DNA of 64,000 nucleotides from Karstenula rhodostoma CBS 690.94 (taxonomy: Eukaryota > Ascomycota > Dothideomycetes > Pleosporales > Didymosphaeriaceae). A program made the translations under genes and the position numbers. The stretch is from the NCBI GenBank assembly GCA_010093485.1, contig MU001492.1, positions 2,713,334 through 2,777,333 of the forward strand. The letters are read 5' to 3'. Numbering within the stretch: the first letter of the stretch is position 1; each line of letters opens with the position of its first letter. The notes below the pieces were generated by a model. It was not told where the DNA came from, searched no databases, and was given only the letters and a program-made list of their open reading frames with translations. Below, in pieces: positions 59,284 through 64,000 of this stretch.

Positions 59284-61985
59284 CTACCATGTCTTAGGCC
59301 CAAAAGTTTCGCCTTCGGCTACAGTCTTGCGGATTGCAGTGTTGAGGTAGTCCTGCAAAATAAATCAGCATACCGCAATCACCCGTCGATTGTACACTTA
59401 CCGTCGTCTCAAACGGCTTCTCATTCCCCCACCAAGGGATCGTATACTCCTTGAACGTAATCGCAAAGAAGATGATGATGGTGGAGATTATAAGGCCGGC
59501 GTCAAGCCCGGCCGCCGTGATGTAGTTGTATTTGTGCCACCAGCCGTGGAACCTGCGCATGATCCAGAAATTGAACACCAAACCCCAGAGCGCCCACGAC
59601 GAGAAGCTGAGCGGGGTTGCCGGCGGCAGCCAGCCCATTGCGCCTAGCATGACCGGGGCATTGAGATACCTGAGTGGGGACTTCGGAGCTGCGCGCATGA
59701 GGAAAAAGAAGATAACGGGCAATGCGGCGCCGATAAGCCAATAGTAGTGTATCGAAGAGTAGACCGAGCCAGGCCCGAACATGCGATCTGGGCCGATGAC
59801 TCCCCAGACGATGCTGCTGGAGAAGAAAGCGCGACCGTTGGGGCAGGTAAAGTTGCTCTTCTGTAAGCGTGTGCAGATGTCTGGAATACTATAGCAAGGA
59901 CACAAGTTAGCGGTGGTTGTCTCGATCAAGGTGAGTGCGCGATACGTACTTTCCTAATGTCCAATTCATGACTGCGATTTGTACAAAACTCGCCCACATG
60001 GTTGCGACAAGCTGAGCGGTGAATGCAGTCTTTGGCGGAATCTTCATATAATGCGCAAGCTTCAGATCGGCGGAAAACAGCTGTGCCTGCCCCAAGGTGA
60101 TTGTACTGTAGACCTTGAAGATCATGACGCCAATGGGTTTGCCGGGGATCATGTATCCAGCAAGGAAAGGCGATATGATGTTGAGTGATAGCATGATGTT
60201 CGTGATGCCATAGATCATGCATGTTGGTATGATAAAGACAAGTGCAACGATAAGTGACACGAAGTATGCCCACCATGGGATTTGCGAATCGTACGCCAGG
60301 ATAGTGGCGAGGCCAAGGGCAACAGATACTACGAAGAGAATGCCGTACCACCAGTCAGGACAGGGAGCGTACTTCATCATGAGCTTCATGTGAATGTCTG
60401 GTTCTTGGTTTCTTGCGGCCTTGAAGCGATACCAGATTTCCTTGCGATGGAAAATGATTGCATGAACAATAGATGCGGTCAGTGCTGCGAAACTCAGGCC
60501 GTAGTTTAATGCCAGTGTGGGTGCCAGGAACATTGGTGAGTATTCCTTGTACTTTTCCAGATCAAACGTGAAGTTCGGTCCAAGAATATTGGTGACGTTG
60601 TATGCAGCTTGCGTGTTGTCGAAGGTTGTCGAGGTGTTTATGGGCAAGTAGTCGCCATACCAAGAGTTGGTGAAAGATATACCGAGGGTAGTAATGATGA
60701 CAAAGACAACCAATCCAATAAGAGTGTTAATGTGCGCATGCGCTGGCGCAAGTAGGGGATCCGACAGGTAACTGGACACGTAGGTCCAATCAAAGGTGAT
60801 CGGTATGAGAGACAAGCCGGTATAGCCCCCAAAGAGTTGGTTTACCACCACATTGTCAGGTTTGATCCTAACCTCGCGTTAGAGCAACGATCTCAAAAGA
60901 CTGATAGAGGCATAGTACCAAGTAATGAACGCGAAGACCTGTAGACCTTGCCAAATGACTCCTATGAACTGTCAGGCATGTTCCTCGTCCATGTTTTCGA
61001 TAAAAACTGACCAGGAAACCAATAGTACACGAACATGCCGCCCATCACATAGAGGAAGTATCGCATCCGGGAAATGCGCCATCCGTTTACATCCTCTTCG
61101 ATAGCCTTCGGATCATGGAAGGCATGAAGCAATGCTGCGTTGGAAAACTGATTTGGCCAGATAATGGCCGCAGGCCATACCTGCGATACGAGTGAGTTCA
61201 GAGTCGAAAACAGAACGTTTTGTTGTGCTCACCAAGAAGCGGCGGAAAAGACCTGCGAGAGCGATTCCAATCACTTGACTGCTGAGCGTGAAGAGTAGTT
61301 GGAAACCCCACGACATGGGGAGATTGTAAAGCGGCTTTGCTAACAGCGCCAGGAGAGCATCCGTCGAGTATGCGTAATTGATGGAAATACCCGCCATAAT
61401 CTAGGATTTCAGAACATCGTCGAAAACAAGTGCAAGATTGACTCACTGTGATGACAGCATGTTCTTTGATATTGAAAGGCCCCGTGTTAAGTGTCCACTT
61501 GATCCCAAAGGTATTGAATTGCCGTGTTGGCATCACCCTAGCCCAAAGAACACCTATAGGATATACTACCCTGTATGTACGTAAGCATTCTGAACCCTGT
61601 TGGCTGGATACTTCATCACGTACAGTAGTACCACGATATTAGGGAAGTTAATGGCCGGGCTTCGCATTGACAAGAACATGTTTATGCCAGATGCAACAGT
61701 AACAAACAGCATGCCGAGAACCCATGCTCGTACCGTGTTCGCAGGCTCTCCACCATCTGTGTTCCTCACCGCAGCTCTCACTTCCTCGTAGGGGGAATCC
61801 TCAAGGAAGTCCTTTTCTGCCTTTTTGATCGCTTCAGGGTCGCCATCATGAGTCGCTGCATGTAGCTCGTCAATCTTGTCCTGTTTCAAGTTTGGGTCCC
61901 ATTGATGGGTCTTTTCTGTGATGCGGGCAGGTCCGGTCTCGACAGAAGTGCTGTATGTCGTCTTCTCGTTTGCAATCTCGCTCAT
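59284..61985 (-). CDS. Oligopeptide transporter, OPT family
   Basis: Eight exons by my reading: 61,985-61,624; 61,570-61,447; 61,400-61,233; 61,180-61,013; 60,961-60,919; 60,867-59,950; 59,888-59,402; 59,352-59,284. All seven introns are 46-61 bp and GT-AG; several splits rebuild conserved residues (FP..VVLL|VVYPIGVLWARV; FP|GVIWQGLQVF; ITW|IKPDNVVVNQLFGG). The result is about 779 residues with a cytosolic N-terminus and many hydrophobic helices. SMRSPAINFP and KWTLNTGPFNIKEHAVI are OPT signatures. The family takes up tetra- and pentapeptides or glutathione with protons at the plasma membrane. By my count exon 4 is 168 nt where 169 is needed to keep frame, near 61,080. This is either a counting slip or a one-base lesion. 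A mononucleotide A12-C7 tract lies 45 bp upstream of the ATG. Confidence 0.88.
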
Positions 61986-64000
61986 TTTGGAGTTTGCCCA
62001 ATCTTGTTACACGAGAAATTCTGCTTCGCTCAAAAAAAAAAAAACCCCCCAATTGTCGAAGGCTGAGAAGCTGAACCACCAGATCTTGATGCGCAGCAAT
62101 GAGGATGACGCGAAGCTTTTGAGCACACGAGCCTGGAGATAGTCGGCTTGGCTCGGTTGCAAGCATAGATGTGGGGATGTACAAATGTAGGTAGTCAATG
62201 TGGTATCGCGGTGAGGGGAGCGCTTAACCGAAACAGGGAGGCATAGCGGTTGAATTGCAACCATGAATCCGCCAATCGACCAAGTACAGGATTGAAGATT
62301 GCGATTATCTAGCCTATCTCAAAGGCATATCGCGAGCACGAAGGATGCGGAGGCGAACATGGCCTGACTCTCATTCAAGAGCTTATCTTGAGCTTGTCTA
62401 GTGAATGCAACAGTCAACTGCGTTAAGCCTTGAAGAGGTAAATGCAGTGCATATCACGTCTAGGGTATCTTCGCTCAGAGGGATTCTTCCCACAAGCATC
62501 GCATGCGCGATGATAAGCGATACGCAACCGCGGCTCTTGTGTCCAGTACACTTCAACGTGCGGCACAGTACACTTCGACCTGCGGCACGGGAGTCTATTA
62601 CCGACGAGAACCGATTCGGCGCATGTCTTGTACTCCGACAGAGCGTATCGAAGCATGACTCCATTGCCGAAATGTGAAGTGATAAAGGTACCTTTCTCGC
62701 ACGACTTCAAAGTTGATTTGCGTCGTTGTGATAAGCGCCAAAGCAAAGCGCGGCTAAGTGGGCGGGACAAAGTCAACAGAAAGATCCGACGCTCGAGAGC
62801 TGAACGGGTAGACAGCGCTGGGCGTACAGGCTCATGGAACAGGCGGGCGGCCGCAGATAGAATCGTGTAGCAAGACAACAACATTAATCTCATCATCACG
62901 ATGTTGATGAAAAACGTGAAGACGAGGACGATTGGTGAGTGGGGAACGCTTAGCGCGGTGAGCGCTTTGACCGTCAAACTTACATAAGCCACGATGCAGC
63001 AGTGGTGGCAGCCCATTCTGTCGCTGTACGCCAACCTACCGGCGTCGAATTATCTACCAACGTCCAGATTCCATAATATACATCACCGTACACCGGAGAA
63101 AGAGCATCCCGAAGGCGAAACATGTTCGGACTCACCTCGGCGGTCGCAGTTGTGCGTGAAACGATGGGTGCGACACTAACCCATACCTGGCGCTATGGAG
63201 AATCGAAGCGACGACCAGGCCTGAAAGTGTTTGGGATCTGAGCGTCTCCAAACCACCGAGGCTGCAATGTGAATCTCGTTTCGTCTGTTTAATGGGTTTT
63301 GCCCAATGCAAATACTCGGAAAGTTTGATTGGTTCGGCGACGACGGCACGATGAAAATCCTCTCAGCAAACTCCAAATGTCTCGCTATGGATCTATTTTT
63401 ACGAATCAATGCACAGCAGTTCTATCACCATGCACATATCTGATCGCAGATCAGGACTTGCCGGCTTGCAATGTCGTTGCAAACGACGCCTCTGCTCGAC
63501 GCGTACCTGTGGTATTCTGGGGATACCAAGGTCATCGCGTAGCGTAAGCTGAAATGGTCCGAATGTCGCGAACGCTAAACCTAGAATCATTAAAGTCTTG
63601 TATCGCAACTACTCATGTCCATATCCGAGTCAAACGAATCACGTTGTGGCGTAGGTTGCTGCTACTCACCCGCCTTTCCTTCTATTCTTACTCTCATACC
63701 CCTTAGCCACAAACTGATACTCCAAACAAACGTTCATCACGGTCTCATCTTAGATCTTACCTAAAACCGCACGGTCCAGCCGGCATGCATCAAGCATTCT
63801 CCAACGCCAAGAGATATCAACACGTTTTGGAAACAGTAAACACTGCCTACCGATTCACATGCTTGCTTCAATCATGTTTCGTTACTATAGTTATGCAACT
63901 GGAAAGCTATTTTCTAGGTACACCTGAGGTTAGAAACCTCGCTAAGGCAGTTTATCACGTCTTGGCCAAAACGATTATGCTTCCCCAGGCCCGGATAGCA
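61986..64000. other. 2-kb region without recognised gene
   Basis: It contains the promoter side of the transporter gene, an A12-C7 tract at 62,029-62,047 and a 22-bp tandem duplication near 62,544-62,588 (CAGTACACTTC..). The longest frames, 62,423-63,034 (-) and 62,628-62,870 (+), show no domain or sensible composition. A gene with small exons cannot be excluded, nor can one that begins here and continues past the window. Confidence 0.5.

Noticed and set aside
62423..63034. 203-residue frame on -
   Set aside because: Mixed composition, no domain, no supporting neighbours; probably chance.

Overview
The window looks like a filamentous ascomycete (Pezizomycotina, most likely a Dothideomycete). 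Its genes have short GT-AG introns of 45-120 bp and include typical fungal families: HET, APSES, OPT, secreted GH20 and GH47 enzymes, and a histidine acid phosphatase. It has two compartments. Bases 1 to about 35,170 are extremely AT-rich and made of decayed transposons. Remaining C is almost always in CT or CC and remaining G in AG or GG, while CA, CG and TG are nearly absent. This is the footprint of saturated repeat-induced point mutation (RIP). From about 35,170 to 64,000 the base composition is balanced and gene-bearing, except for a small AT island at about 40.6-41.56 kb.

AT-rich block. It holds a decayed Copia pol on the + strand (about 1.45-3.2 kb). A complete RIP-decayed chromodomain Gypsy element lies on + at 3,941-11,221, with 499-bp LTRs and a 5-bp target duplication. 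A second Gypsy copy lies on - at 20,748 to about 34,656. A complete Copia element on - (27,295-32,748, target duplication ATAAC) is nested inside its body. A 1.3-kb element with a 14-bp target duplication is nested inside its left LTR. A 615-bp relative of that insert, with its own 14-bp duplication, lies at 15,014-15,628. A 10-N gap sits in one Copia LTR and hides about 92 bp. The stretches 11.2-15.0 and 15.6-20.7 kb are RIP-scrambled and mostly unclassifiable.

Gene-bearing part, left to right: an APSES (StuA-like) gene of uncertain integrity with C-terminal 69-residue repeats (-); a secreted histidine acid phosphatase (+), convergent with a small C2H2 zinc-finger/coiled-coil gene that was assembled here from two exons (-); a TIR element and AT island; a tandem array of three paralogous small single-pass membrane protein genes (+), with a 204-bp MITE between the first two; an ACMSD-like amidohydrolase (-); a GPI-anchored GH20 hexosaminidase (-), divergent from a secreted GH47 mannosidase (+); a 2OG-Fe(II) oxygenase (-); a HET-domain gene (+); a secreted or membrane amidase (-); and an eight-exon oligopeptide transporter (-). 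The last 2 kb has no gene I recognise. The secreted phosphatase, the glycosidases, the amidase and the peptide transporter suggest nutrient scavenging or cell-wall/glycoprotein turnover, but nothing shows that they form one cluster. The least explained coding feature is the three-gene membrane-protein array beside the transposon-rich DNA. All splice sites and element ends were found by eye and may be off by a few bases.
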